From: Scilla litardierei
Taxonomy: Eukaryota; Streptophyta; Magnoliopsida; Asparagales; Asparagaceae
Assembly: GCA_030789695.1 (NCBI GenBank)
Contig: JAULAV010008621.1
Span: forward strand, 1-64,000
Reading direction: 5' to 3'
Length of the DNA: 64,000 nt
Positions 24,818 to 36,920 of the stretch are shown piece after piece (position 1 is the first letter of the stretch; each line of letters starts with the position of its first letter). Made by a program: the position numbers and the translations under genes. Below the pieces are notes generated by a model. It ran no database searches, was not told the origin of the DNA, and saw only the letters and a list, made by a program, of their open reading frames with translations.

Positions 24818-25680
24818 AAAAGCAAGCGAATATCTTAAGCTTGTAGAAGAACGCTTTTGTTCTGTGGATAACTTTCTTGTTGGTGCATTAATGTCTCAAC
24901 TTATGTCCACGAAGTTCATGGGACTAAGAACATGCAAGAAGATATCCTTAAAATGACAAACATTGACGCAAGACTTAAGTCATTAGGTATGCAAGTGGAT
25001 GATTCCTTCTTCGTTCATTTTATTTTAAATTCATCACCTTCTAAGTATGATGCTTTTCAAATCAATTTTAACATTATAAAAGGACACGTGGGATATTAAT
25101 GAATTAACTGTAAAGATCATTTAAGAGGAAAATAGGTTAAAGAACTTGGGTGGACACTCTGTTAACCTTACCACTCATGAAACTGTAAAGTTACCCAAGC
25201 CAAAAGATAAGAAATTCAAGAGGAAATGACCTATTAAAGTTGAACATTCTAGAAAGAAGGAACACTATGTGAATAGGTGTCGTTTCTACAAAAAGGAAGG
25301 ACATTGGTAGAAGGATTGTCTCTAATGTAAGGCATGGTTTTAAAAGAAAGGGATTTCATTCGATCCAAACCACAAACCTCATTAAGAACTATCTGTTTAT
25401 GTGGAATCGCATGAAGGCTCCTATTAAAGGCATATGAACTTATCGTCTAATCTTTGATACTGGCTATCAATTGGACTTAAGAACTTAAGTATGACTCTTT
25501 ATGTTCCTACAATTACAACGAATCTTGTTTCACTTCTGAAGTTGGATTTAAGTGGTTATAAATGTAAATTTGAACATGGATGTTTTAATTTATACAATCA
25601 TGTTAAACTTGTTAATTCAGATATACTTATTGATGGATTGTATGAATTGAATATTAATAATGAATTATCTGAACCTTGGT
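24818..25680 (+). pseudogene. Copia gag to pre-integrase fragment, copy 1
   Basis: Plus-strand remnants in several frames: ASEYLKLVEERF, LKSLGMQVDDSFFVHFILNS (the UBN2-type gag core), a degenerate CCHC region near 25260-25320, a protease-like DTGYQLDL scrap near 25458, then LLKLDLSGYKCKFEHGCFNL and DILIDGLYELN of the gag-pre-integrase domain, ending near LSEPW. Stops and frameshifts are frequent, so it is non-functional. It lies head-to-head with the minus-strand gag fragment. Its right edge joins satellite at the same retroelement position as the copy at 29600-30608. Confidence 0.8.
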
Positions 25681-26431
25681 GGATCTTTATATTATTATTA
25701 AATGATATGATTTTTATATCCTAAGTTTGTCTTCTCTACTTTTTTTCAATTGGAGATGGCGATCTACCGGTTCCAACGGATATTTTTGCAGATTTTCTTA
25801 ACTTGGGGCTATTTTTCAATGATATGATTTGTATAGCCTAAGCTTGTCATCTTTTATTTTTCAGTTGGAAATGGAGGTATCCCGGTTCCAACTGACAATT
25901 TTACGGATTTATCTGACCTCGATGCTATTTTCCTGTATTTTCAGGAAGATATCGATCATTTTATTAAGTGATATGATTTTTTGGCCTAATATTGTCTTCT
26001 TTTATTTTTTTCGTTGATGATGGTGATCTCCCAGTTCCAACAGACTTTTTTACGGATTTTTCTGAGCTCTCGACTTTTTTTCTATATTATCAAGAAGATA
26101 TTGATTGTTTTATTAAATGGTATGATTTTTTGGCCTAATTTTTTCTTCTCTTAATTTTTTTGTTGATGATGGCGATCTCTCGGATTCAACATACATTTTC
26201 GCAGATTTTACTGTTCTCTGAGCTATTTTCTGTATTATCTTGAGGATATCGATCGTTTTATTAAATGATATGTTTTTGGCCTAATTTTATCGTCTCTTTT
26301 TATTTGTTAAATTTTGCGATCTCCCGGTTCCAACGGATATTTTTGCGGAGATTTATGAGCTTCAAGGCTATTTTCTACATTTTTTGAAAGATAAGAATCT
26401 TTATGTTAAATGATATGATTTTTATATTCTA
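25681..26431 (+). repeat. Satellite array C, first segment (plus orientation)
   Basis: About five monomers between the copia fragment and the gypsy fragment. One is internally shortened near 25819, and the segment includes variants with GTTGATGATGG in place of GTTGAAGATGG. Confidence 0.93.
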
Positions 26432-26928
26432 ATCAAATTTATCTAAAAAGTCGTAGAAAATCAGGTTCATCAGATTCATGAAAACGGCGGGTGCATTGGT
26501 TACACCGAAAGGCATAACCACAAACTCGTAGTGTCCATACTTCGTCCTGAACGATGTCTTCGGAACTTCTTCCTTCTTCAACTTCAGCTGATGATAACCA
26601 CTCCTCAGATCCAACTTCGAAAACACCCTCGAACCTCCAAGCTGATCAAAAATATCATCGATGCGAGGCAACGGGTATTTATTCTTGATGGTCACCGCAT
26701 TCAGCTCCCGATAGTCCACGCACATGCGACGCGAACCATCCTTCTTCTTCACCAGCAGCACCGGTGCTCCCCACGGAGACACACTAGGATTGATATAACC
26801 CTTCTGCAAAAGCCCATCCAGCTGCTTCCGCAATTCCTCCAACTCAGCGGGTGCCATACAATAGAGCGCCTTCGAAATCGGCTGCGCTCCCGGAATAAGA
26901 TCAATAGAAAATTTCGGAGCTCGATTGA
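26432..26928 (-). pseudogene. Ty3/gypsy reverse transcriptase fragment embedded in satellite
   Basis: Minus-strand frame of about 165 codons with [80 protein letters not shown] and [15 protein letters not shown]. This is the N-terminal half of a Ty3/gypsy reverse transcriptase, stopping before the YIDD catalytic motif. The frame is uninterrupted, unusual for the elements in this window. It also stays open through the satellite on its upstream side, giving a 189-codon fusion (26998-26429) whose first 25 codons are satellite. The insertion replaced about 25-30 bp of one monomer and has no target duplication or LTR, so it looks like filler DNA at a repaired break. Confidence 0.88.
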
Positions 26929-29599
26929 ACATAGCAATCTCACGGTTCCAACGGACATTTTTTGCAGATTTTTCTGAGATCGGTGCTATTTTCAACATTT
27001 AATGGAAGATATTGATCTTTATATTAAATGATATAATTTTAATAGATTAAGTTTGTCTTCTATTTTTTAAGTAGAAGATGGTGATCTCCTGGTTCCAACG
27101 GATATTTTTGCGGATTTTTATAAGCTTGGGGCAGTTTTTCTACATTTTCTGGAAGATATGTATCTTTTTATTAAATGATATGAATTTTTGGCCTAATTTT
27201 GTCTTCTCTTATTTTTTCCGTTGAAGATAGAGATGTCCCTGTTACAACGGACATTTTTACGGATTTTACCTCCGGGGTATTTTCTTAATTTTCTGTAAGA
27301 TATGAATCTTTATATTAAATGATATGATTTTTATAGCCTAATTTTGTCTTCTCTTATTTTTCAGTTGAAGATGGTGATATCCCGGTTATAACGAACATTT
27401 CTGCGGATTTTGCTGAGCTCAATGCAATTTTCAATTTTTTTGGAAGATATAGATGTTTTTATTAAATGATATGATTTTTTGGCCTAATTTTGTCTTCTCT
27501 AATTTTTCCGTTGAAGATAGCGTATGAATTTTTTTGAGCTCCGTGCTACTTTCTACATTTTCTATAAGATATGGATCTTTATATTAAATGATATGATTTT
27601 TTATAGCCTTATTTTACATTCTCTTATTTTTCAGTTGAAGATTGCGATCCACCAGTCCCAACGGAAATTTTTGCTGATTTATCTAACCTTCGATCTATTT
27701 TCTACATTTTCTGTAAGATATGGACCTTTAAATTAAATGATATGATTTTTATCGCCTTATTTGTATCTTCTCTGTTTTTTCAGTTGAAGATGGTGATCTC
27801 CCAATTCCAACAGACATTTTTGCTGATTATTCCAAACTCGGGTCTATTTTCTACATTTTCTGGAAGCTATAAATATAATATTTATATAGCCTAATTTTGT
27901 CTTCTTATATTTTTCAGTTGAAGATGGTGATTCCGGTTCCAACGGACATTTTTGAGGATTTTTCTGAGCTCGAGTCTATTTTCTTCATTTTCTGGAAGAT
28001 ATGGATCTTTATTTTAAATGATATGATTTATATAGCCTAATTTTGTCATCTCTTATTTTCCAGTTGAAGATGGCGATATCCCGGTTCCAAGGGTTTTTGT
28101 AGATTTTTCTGAGCTCAGTAGTATTTTCTACATTTTCTGGAAGATATGTATCTTTTTATTAAATGATGTGATTTTTTGGCCTAATTTTGTATTCTCTTAT
28201 TTTTTTACGTTCAATATGGCGATCTCCTGGTTCCAACTGAAATTTTTGCATATTTTCCTGGGCTCGGGGCTATTTTCAACATTTTCTGTAAAATATGGAT
28301 CTTTATATTAAATAATATGATTTTTATCGCCTAATTTTCTCTTCTCCAATTTTTAAGTTTAAAATGGCATTCTCCTGGGTCCAACTGAAATTTTTACCGA
28401 TTTTTCTGAGCACGGGGCTATTTTCTAAATTTTACGAATGATATGGATATTTTTTATTAAATGATAAGATTTTTGGCTTAATTTAGTCTTTTTCTTATTT
28501 TTTTTAGTTGAAGATGGCGATCTACCGGTTCCAACGGTCATTTTTGGTGGATTCTTCTGAAATCCAGTCTATTTTCTACATTTTCTGGAAGATATGAATA
28601 TTTTTATTAAATGATATGATTTTATGGCCGAATTTTGTCTTCCCTAATTTTTAAGTTGAAAATTGCGATCTCCTGGTTCCAATGAACATTTTTGCGGATT
28701 TTTCTAAGCTTGGTGTTATTTTCTACATTTTCTGATAGATATGGTTCTTTATATTAAAAGATATGATTTTTATATCCTAATTTTGTCTTCTCTTATTTTT
28801 CAATTGAAAATGTCGATCTTCTCCAATGGACATTTTTGCATATTTTTCTAACATCGGGGCTATTTTTTGCGTTTTATGGAAGATATGGATCTTTTTATTA
28901 AATGAAATAATTTTGAACCTAACTTTGTCTTCTCTTATTTTTTAGTTGCGGATCGATATTTCTCGGTTCCAACCGACATTTTTGCGGATTTTTCTGAGCT
29001 CGGGGATATTTTCTTTATTTTCTGGAAGATATCGATCGTTTTATTAACTGATATGAATTTTTAGCCTAATTTTGTATTCTCTTATTTTTTTCATTCAATA
29101 TGGCAATCGTCCGGTTACAATGAACTTTTTTACAGATTTTTCTAAGCTCATGCTTATTTTCTACATTTTCTGTAAGATATGGATCTTTATATTAAATGAT
29201 ATGAGTTTTATCGTCTAATTTTTTCTTCTCCTATCTTTTAATTTGCGATGGTGATCTCCTGGTTCCAACGGAAATTTTTGCGGATTTTTTTGAGCTCGGG
29301 TCTACTTTCTAAATTTTATGAAAGATATAGATCTTTTTATTAAATGAAATGATTTTTTGGCCTAATTTTGTATTTTCTTATTTTTAAGTTGAAGATGGCG
29401 ATCTCCCAATTCCAACAGACATTTTTTGCGAATTGTTCTAAGCTTCAGGCTATTTTCTGTATTTTTTAGAAGATATGGATCGTTTTTTAAATGATATGAT
29501 TTTTGGCCTAATTGTGTTTTCTCTTATTTTATCTCCCGGTTTCAACGGACATTTTTGCTGATTTTTCTGAGCGCAGGGCTATTTTTTAACATTTACTTG
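26929..29599 (+). repeat. Satellite array C, second segment (plus orientation)
   Basis: About 18 monomers. A few are shortened, for example near 27510, where the GATCTCCCGGTTCC block is lost, and near 28820. The last monomer lacks the TTCAGTTGAAGATGGCG part at 29530 and then joins the copia fragment. Confidence 0.93.
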
Positions 29600-30608
29600 G
29601 TTTTGCATGAGGAAAAACATGATGTTATCACAGATGACAGCACTAAGGATGAGGAGTTTAAGATGAAGTGTTGGGAATGGTCTAATAGTTTAAGCTTGAT
29701 GTTTATGCGAACAACCAGGGCAAATAACATTAAGGGCACAAGTCCACAAATTGAAAAGCAAGCGAATATCTTAAGCTTGTGGAAGAATGCTTTCGTTATG
29801 TGGATAAGTCTCTTGCTGGTACATTAATGTTTCAACTTACGTACATGAAGTTCAATGGGAATAAGAGCAAGCAAGAACACATCATTGAAATGACAAACAT
29901 TGTAGCAAGACTTAAGGCATTAGCTATGCAAGTGGATGATTCCTTCCTCGTTCAGTTTATACTGAATTCATTACCTTCTGAGTATGGAACTTTCCAAATA
30001 AATTATAACATTATAAAGGACAAGTGTGATATTAATGAATTAACTAAAAAGCTCATTCAAGAGGAAAATAGGTTAAAGAACTTTGGAGGACACTCCGTTA
30101 CCTAACCAGTCATTTAACTGCAAAGTTGCTCAAGCCAAAACGTAAGAAATTCAAGAGGAAAGGATGTATTAAAGGTGAACATTCTAGAAAGAAGGAACAT
30201 TATGGGAATAAGTGTCGTTTCTACAAAAAGAAAGGACATTGGCAGAAGGATTAGCTCAAATGTAAGGCATGGTTTTCAAAAGAAAGGGATCCCGTTCAAT
30301 CCAAAGCACAATCCTCAATAAGATCTATCTGTTTATGGGGAATCACACAAAGGATCCTATTAAAGGCATATGAACTTATCGTCTAGTCCTTGATACTGGC
30401 TATCAATTGGACTTAAGTATTACTCTTTTTGATCCTACAATTACCTGGAATCTCTTTTCCCTTCTGAAGTTGGATTTAAGTGGTTATAAATGTAAATCTG
30501 AACATGGATGTTTTAATTTGTATAATCGTGTTAAATTTGTTGATTCTGATATACTTATTGATTGATTGTGTAAATTAAAGCTTAATAATGAATTTCTGAA
30601 CCCTTGTT
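29600..30608 (+). pseudogene. Copia gag to pre-integrase fragment, copy 2
   Basis: Longer on the left than copy 1. The gag N-terminal part reads LVLHEEKHDVITDD and KCWEWSNSLSLMFM, then the frame shifts to EECFRYVDKSLAGTLMFQLT and VARLKALAMQVDDSFLVQFI (29779-30105). Degenerate CCHC and protease-like remnants follow, then LDLSGYKCKSEHGCFNLYN near 30470. It is a UBN2-type Ty1/copia gag with pre-integrase remains and several stops. The retroelement/satellite junction on the right (about 30605) and diagnostic variants in the next monomer match copy 1, so the two loci descend from one insertion. Confidence 0.82.
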
Positions 30609-33600
30609 GATCTTTATCTTTTTATTAAATGATATGATTTTTATATCCTACGTTTGTCTTCTCTTTTTTTTGTTGGAGATGGTGGTCTAATGGTTCCAAC
30701 GGACATTTTTGCGGATTTTCCTTAACTTAGGAGATTTTCATAATTTTCTGTAAGATATGTATCTTTTTATTAAATGATATGATTTTTATAAGCTAATTTT
30801 TTCTTCCCTTTTTTCAATTAAAGATGATGATCTCCCAGTTCCAATGGACATTTTTGCGGATTTTTTTGAGCACGGGGCTATTTCTGAATTTTCTAAAAGA
30901 TAAGTATCTTTTATTAAATGATATGATTTAATGGCCTAATTTTGTCTTCTCTTATTTTTTCAGTTGAATATGGCAATCTCCGGTTCCAACAGACTTTTTT
31001 GCAGATTTTCTGTGCTTGCGGCTATTTTCTACATTTTCTGGAAGATATGTATCTTTTTATTATATGATATGATTTAATGGCCAGTCATCACGTATTTTTC
31101 AGTTGAATATGGCGATCTCCCGGTTCTAACTGACAATTTTGTGGATTTTTTTGAGCTTAGTGCTATTTTCTACATTTTTTGAAGGATATGTATCTTTTTA
31201 TTAAATGATATGATTTTTGTAGCCTAATTTTGTCATCTCTTATTTTTCAGTTGAAGACGGTGATATCCCAGTTCCAACAGACATTTTTTGCGGATATTTC
31301 TGAGCTCAGGACTATTTTCGAAATTTTCTGTAAGATAAGGATCTTTTTATTAAATGATATGATTTTTCTAGCCTAATTTTTTCTGCTCTAATTTTTCAGT
31401 TAAATATGGCGATCTCCCAGTTCCAACTGATATTGTTGCAGATTTTTATGACTTCTGGGTTAGTTTCTGCATTTTATTGAGGATATAGATCTTTTATTAA
31501 ATGATATGATTTTTATAGCCTAAATGTGTCTTCTCTTATTTTTCAATTGAAGATGGCAGTCTCCCAGTTCCAACATACATTTTTATGGATTTTTTGACCT
31601 CGGTGATATTTTCTATATTTTGTGGAAGATATCGATCGTTTTAATAAATAATATGATTTTTTGGCCTAATTTTGTCTTCTCTTATTTTTTCAGCGATGAT
31701 GGCAATCTCCCGATTCCAACGGACTTTTTTGTGGATTTTTCTGTGCTTAGAGCTATTTTCTACATTTTATTGAAGTTATGGATCTTTTATTAAATGATAT
31801 GATTTTTTGGCTAACTTTATCTTCTCTTATTTTTCAGTTGAAGATGGTGATCTCCCGGTTCCAACGGATATTTTTGTAGATTTTTCTAAGCTGAGGTCTA
31901 TTTTTCAATATTTTCTGGAAGTAATGGATATTTTTATTAAATAATATGTTTTTTGGCCTAGTTTTGTCTTCTCGTATTTTTAAGTTGAAAATGGCGATCT
32001 CCTGGTTCCAACAGACATTTATGCGGATTTTTCTGAGCTCCGGGCTATTTTCTACTTTTCTGTAAGTGATGAATCTCTATATTTATTAATATGATTTTTA
32101 TCGTAATTTTTCTCTTCTCTTATTTTTCTGTTGAAAATGGCGATCTCCTGGGTCTAACAGACATTTATACAGATTTTTTAGAGATTGGGGCTATTTTTAT
32201 ATATTTTCGAGAAGTAGTGGATCTTTTTATAACATTATATGATTTTGGCCTAGTTTTGTTTTCTCTTATTTTTCAGTTGAAGATGTCGATCTCCCGTTTC
32301 TAACGGATATTTTAGTATATTCTTCTTAGCTCGGAACTATTTTCAAAAGTTCATTGAAGATATGGATCTTTTTATTAAATGATATGATTTTTATATACTA
32401 AGTTTGTCATCTTATATTTTTCAATTGAATATATCGATCTCCGGTTCCAACAGATATTTTTGCGGATTTTTCTGACCACGAGGCTATTTTCTATATTTTT
32501 TGGAAGATATAATTTTTTGTTAAATAATTTGATTTTTGGCCTACTTCTGTTCTCTTATTTTTCAGTTGAAGATGGCGATATTCCGGTTCCAACAGACATT
32601 TTAGGGATTTTTCTGAGCTCCGGGCAATTTTCTACATTTTCTGTAAGGTTTGAAATGATACGATTTTTATAACCTAATTTTGTCTTCTCTTATTTTTCCA
32701 GTTGAAGATGGTGATCTCCCGATTCCAGCAGATATTTTTGCGGATTTTTCTGATAACGGTGCTATTTTTCTATATTTTCGGGAAGTTATGGATCTTTTTA
32801 TCAAATGAGATGATTTTTTCGGACAAATTGTGTCTTCTCTTAATTTTTAGTTGAAGATGGCGATCTCTCGGCTCTAACAGACATTTTTGCAGATTATTCT
32901 GACCTCGGGGCTATTTTCTAAATTTTCTTGAAGATATGGATCTTTTGATTAAAGTATGTTATTTTTGGCATAAGTTTGTCTTTCTTATTTTTTTAATTGA
33001 AGATGGCGATCTCCCGGTTCCAACGTATATTTTGGCGGATTTTTATGAGTTCGGTGATATTTTCTACATTTTATGGAAGATATGATATGGATCTTTTATT
33101 ATATGATTTTTATAGACTGCATTTCTCTTCTCTTATTTTTTCAGTTGAAGATGGCGATCTACCAGTTCCAATGCTCATTTTTGCAGATTTTTCTCAGCTA
33201 GGGGCCATTTTTCTACATTTTCTGAAAAATATGTATTTTTTTAAATGTTATGATTTTTTTGCCTAATTTTGTCTTCTCTTTTATCAGTTAAAGATGGCGA
33301 TCTCTCAGTTCCAACGGATATTTGTCTGGATAATTTTGAGCTACGGGCTATTTTCTACATTTTCTGTAAGGTACAGATCTTTATATTAAAAGATATGATT
33401 TTTATGGCCTAATTTTATCTTCTCTTATTTTTTTATTTGAAAATGGCGATCTCCTGGTTCCATCGAACATTTTTGCAGATTTTTCTGAGCTCAAGTCTAT
33501 TTTCTACATTTTTGGAAGATATGTATCTTTTTATTACATGATATGATTTAGTGGCATAATATTGTCATCTCTTATTTTTGAGTTGAATATGGCGATCTCC

Positions 33601-34188
33601 CGGTTCCAACAGATATTTTTGTAGATTTTTCTGAGCTCGGGGCTATTTTCTACATCTTATTGAATATATGTATCTTTTTATTAGATATGATTTTTGTAAC
33701 CTAATTTGTATTCTCTTATTTTTCAGTTGAAGATGATGATATCCCGCTTCCAACAGACATTTTGCGGATATTTCTAAGCTTAGAACTATTTTCTATATTT
33801 TTGTAAGATATGGATCTTTTTATTAAATGATATGATTTTTCTATCTTAATATTGTCTGATCTTAAATTTCAGTTGGAGATCGCGATCTCGCGGTTCCAAC
33901 GGACATTTTTGCAGATTTTTCTAATCTCAGGGCTATTTTCTACATTTTATTGAGGATATGGATCGATATGATTTTTATAGCCTAACTTTGTCTTCTCTTA
34001 TTTTTCTGTTGAAGATGGCGGTCTCCCATTTCCAAGAAAATTTTTGCGGATTTTTCTGACCTCATTGATATTTTCTGTATTTTCTGGAAGATATCGTTCG
34101 TTTTGTTAAATGATATGATTTTTGGCCAAATTTTATCTTCTCTTATTTTTTTGTTCATGATGGCGATTTTCCGATTCCAACGGACATT
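30609..34188 (+). repeat. Satellite array C, third segment (plus orientation)
   Basis: About 24 monomers up to the CACTA insertion. Contains the higher-order markers of array A: the GTTCATTGAAG variant at 32349, the GGTGCTATTTTTC variant at 32761 and the CTACCAGTTCC variant at 33161, offsets of 412 and 812 bp against 408 and 805 bp in array A. The array then stops inside a CGGACATT block. Confidence 0.93.
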
Positions 34189-34209
34189 CACTACTACAAA
34201 AAAAACCAT

Positions 34210-34440
34210 TGCATAGCGCTTTTTTTAAACTTGGATAGCGCTTTTAAGCGCTATCCAAGCTACCGCTATGGTAGCTTGGATAGCGCTTTTTTAAGCGCTA
34301 TCTAAGTGGTTTACTAAGATAGCGCTTTACTAGCTTAGCGCTTTTGGAAGTACTATTCAAGATTACTCGAGAAATTTTGATTTTGACCTTGCATAGCACT
34401 TTCTAAGCGCTATATCAGGTACCACTAAGATAGCGCCTAA
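34210..34440. repeat. Left subterminal repeat cluster of the CACTA element
   Basis: At least six copies of TAGCGCTTTT or its complement, several extended to GCGCTATCCAAGC, with a short palindrome around AGCTACCGCTATGGTAGCT (34258-34276). This matches the mirror cluster at the right end. Confidence 0.85.
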
Positions 34441-34715
34441 TAAAACATGCAGCCCAAAACATTGGATCTTACATCACTCCTCTGCAGAACTGTTCTTTAC
34501 ATGCTTAAATCCTGACAAGCATATCATAAACAAAAACCTGAACTCTACGAACAATGCCATAACACACATAAGAACAATAAACACACACACGTATATAGAC
34601 ACCACCAACTTCATTCATATACGTATATATATGTTTACACCCAACTTAATTATCTGCATGCCCCAACACAAACACTGTTACAAACCAGGCCACCCACCAG
34701 TAGCAAAGACACCAA

Positions 34716-34716
<1 letters not shown>

Positions 34717-34746
<30 letters not shown>
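34717..34746. repeat. (CA)15 microsatellite
   Basis: An uninterrupted CA dinucleotide run inside the CACTA element. Confidence 0.95.
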
Positions 34747-34750
<4 letters not shown>

Positions 34751-34872
34751 ACATCACAGCAACACAAAAGCAAGCCCCAGAGCAGATATCCATATCCATT
34801 ACAAACACGAATTTAAATTTATCCATACTGCTGATGGGAAGATAACAAATATATGTTTGGGGTTGACGTCAG

Positions 34873-35071
34873 CTAGCCACGGAGGAAGCTCCTGCGTGGC
34901 ATGACAGGCACACCGTCATCATCTTTGAGCTTGACGAAAGTGTACACTGCAGCCCCTGCGACGGCCCCGGCAGTTGGCGCCACGAGGTATATCCATATCT
35001 ACCGATAATTTCCCGCCGCCACCGCTGGTCCTAGCGTTCGCACTGGATTCATAGATCCACTACTAGATGGC
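34873..35071 (-). pseudogene. Captured last exon of a NIP5;1/NIP6;1-type aquaporin (boric acid channel)
   Basis: On the minus strand a 3' splice site (TTGCTAAC branch-like motif, then ATATGCAG, AG at 35073-35072) is followed by an exon encoding GSMNPVRTLGPAVAAGNYR, then IWIYLVAPTAGAVAGAAVYT and FVKLKDDDG, ending SFLRG and a stop at 34875-34873. NPV as the second pore motif, in place of NPA, is typical of NIP5;1/NIP6;1, plasma-membrane boric acid channels. The exon covers the second half-helix, TM6 and the C-terminus, about 65 codons. One in-frame TAG (35001-34999) interrupts it between Arg and Ile. The rest of the gene is absent, so this is a transposon-captured fragment. Confidence 0.87.
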
Positions 35072-35109
35072 CTGCATATTGATGTAGTTAGCAAACCATG
35101 GCTTTTTGT

Positions 35110-36530
35110 AAAAATGCATACAAAGAGCTTATGTTAGACAATCAGAAATATGATACGTTACATCTGTGAGAGATAAGCCATATTTATGAAATATATTTCT
35201 GAGTTTAATAGAACATTCGCTTCAATATTTTGGTTGATTGAGCTTTTAAGTGTACAAGGTCTTGAATATGTCATGAATCATTGTAACTCTGCCTAATTTC
35301 AAAGACACCTAATTCAAATAGCATTTTGAACATGATGCTGCGAGCAAGCATTACAGGTATAGATACTAACCCTGCAATTACATTTTGAACATCTGTAAAA
35401 ATTTTAAAAGACAAAAGTCCAAGCATTATATGTATCGTGACTTTTTATCCAATTGCCATACAAAAGTTCCCAATCTGGAGAGTGTATTGTTGCCACTTAA
35501 TTTGGCCTATCATTGGGAAGTTCAAAAGTTGTAAGAAACATTGAAATTTAATATTAAAATTTCCATAGACCTTATCAATTGTAATGGGTTGACAACTGTA
35601 CAGGATGTAACATAAAGGTAACCATATGAGGAAAAAATGAGAGAGATTATGTTTGACAGGTAGCTAAAACTGCTGTAAAGGCCGGCAAGCTATGCTAAGG
35701 AGTTTGAATTGTGAAGTTTCAGTTAACTTTCTGTTCTCTGTAGTTGTTTGCTTATAATTCTATATATCTTATGTTTTATGGTTGGAGCTGATGTTCCATC
35801 TCATTGTCTCAAAAAAATCTTTGATATTTATGCATTTCCAATCTATCATATCTTGTTGGCAAATCCTTCTTGGTGTTTGAATCTCACCCATCTCTTTAGT
35901 GCTGCAAGAATGTTTCTCCCTTCCCTTTATGGAACATCACTGAATTTTTATGCTCATCTTTTTTCATTCTCTTATTATTTATTTTTTAAAAAAAATTTCA
36001 TTGAGAATCCTCATGATAGCCAAATATATAGCCTACTAATGAAATAAATAATTTGTTCATCTTACTTTAAAAGTCCTCCAAAGGTTTTAGTACCTGACCG
36101 CATGAGTTTCAGCATACTGTATTATCATAACAGAGAGCTTGTTCTTCAGTTGTTTACTGCTGCAATGTATCAAATACGTATGTCACTCATAATAAGGAAA
36201 TTTTATTGTTTACTCATGACGAGCATTGCACTAAGCTCGATTTTGAACATAAATAGGGAAACATTATTAGCTAATAATTCATATGGGAGTTGTCGTGCTC
36301 AAACTGATACAATATTGTTGACAATCTAGTTGAAGTGTAATAGACCTCGAAGGATCCATGCAAACAAAGACGCAGTTGTATACGGTGTGAACTGACAGTA
36401 AAAGAGTTGGGAAACACACTTTGCACAACAAAATAATCTACGCATATGATAAACTGTGTAAACGCATTCATGTTCGAATGAGATCATATTAGCAAGAAAG
36501 TGGGAATTATTTAACTTCTTACGATGATGA
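35110..36530. other. CACTA interior without recognisable genes
   Basis: AT-rich sequence with random-looking open frames. The part next to 35073 is the captured intron of the aquaporin gene. Nothing else is recognisable. Confidence 0.5.
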
Positions 36531-36540
36531 ATGCATTTGT

Positions 36541-36720
36541 TATGTACCTACAGTGTTACCTCCAGCAGTAGCGCCATCAGCATCCCCATCAATCAGACAA
36601 AGTGTTGCGAGAGCTCCAGCTCCATCACCAATGCAGTCAGCTGCAGTCTCTTTCTCAACACCGTTTCTCTTTCTTCTTGCACTTGCAACAGTTTACCTTT
36701 CAAACCATCTCTGAGAGAGT
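36541..36720 (-). pseudogene. Unrecognised possible captured exon
   Basis: This stretch is richer in GC than its surroundings. On the minus strand it stays open in two frames: one gives an alpha-helical, charged QVQEERETVLRKRLQLTALV, the other a Gly/Ala/Asp-rich GDGAGALATLCLIDGDADGA. A GTAGGTACAT at its end resembles a splice donor. I do not recognise either product. It may be a third captured fragment, lying between the aquaporin exon and the PP2C exon on the same strand. Confidence 0.3.
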
Positions 36721-36920
36721 TCAGGCAGTATCCATATGTGAAGTACTAGAATGAGACCATGAACAATTTGTATCAGTGCAATTTCCTCTTAATATTGTGT
36801 CTTTTATTCCTATCGTGACTTCATTGTGACCTTATTAGTGCAAACAAAATTCAGAAGGTTTGAAAGCAATCCGTTTTTCAAACAGTATCAGGAACTGAAA
36901 TCATGCACCGTGTCTCTGCA

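Noticed and set aside
26531..26977. 148-codon plus-strand open frame
   Set aside because: Antisense shadow of the minus-strand gypsy reverse transcriptase fragment.
36102..36329. Open frames in the CACTA interior (35748-36471)
   Set aside because: AT-rich and without protein-family features; at least part of the area is likely captured intron.
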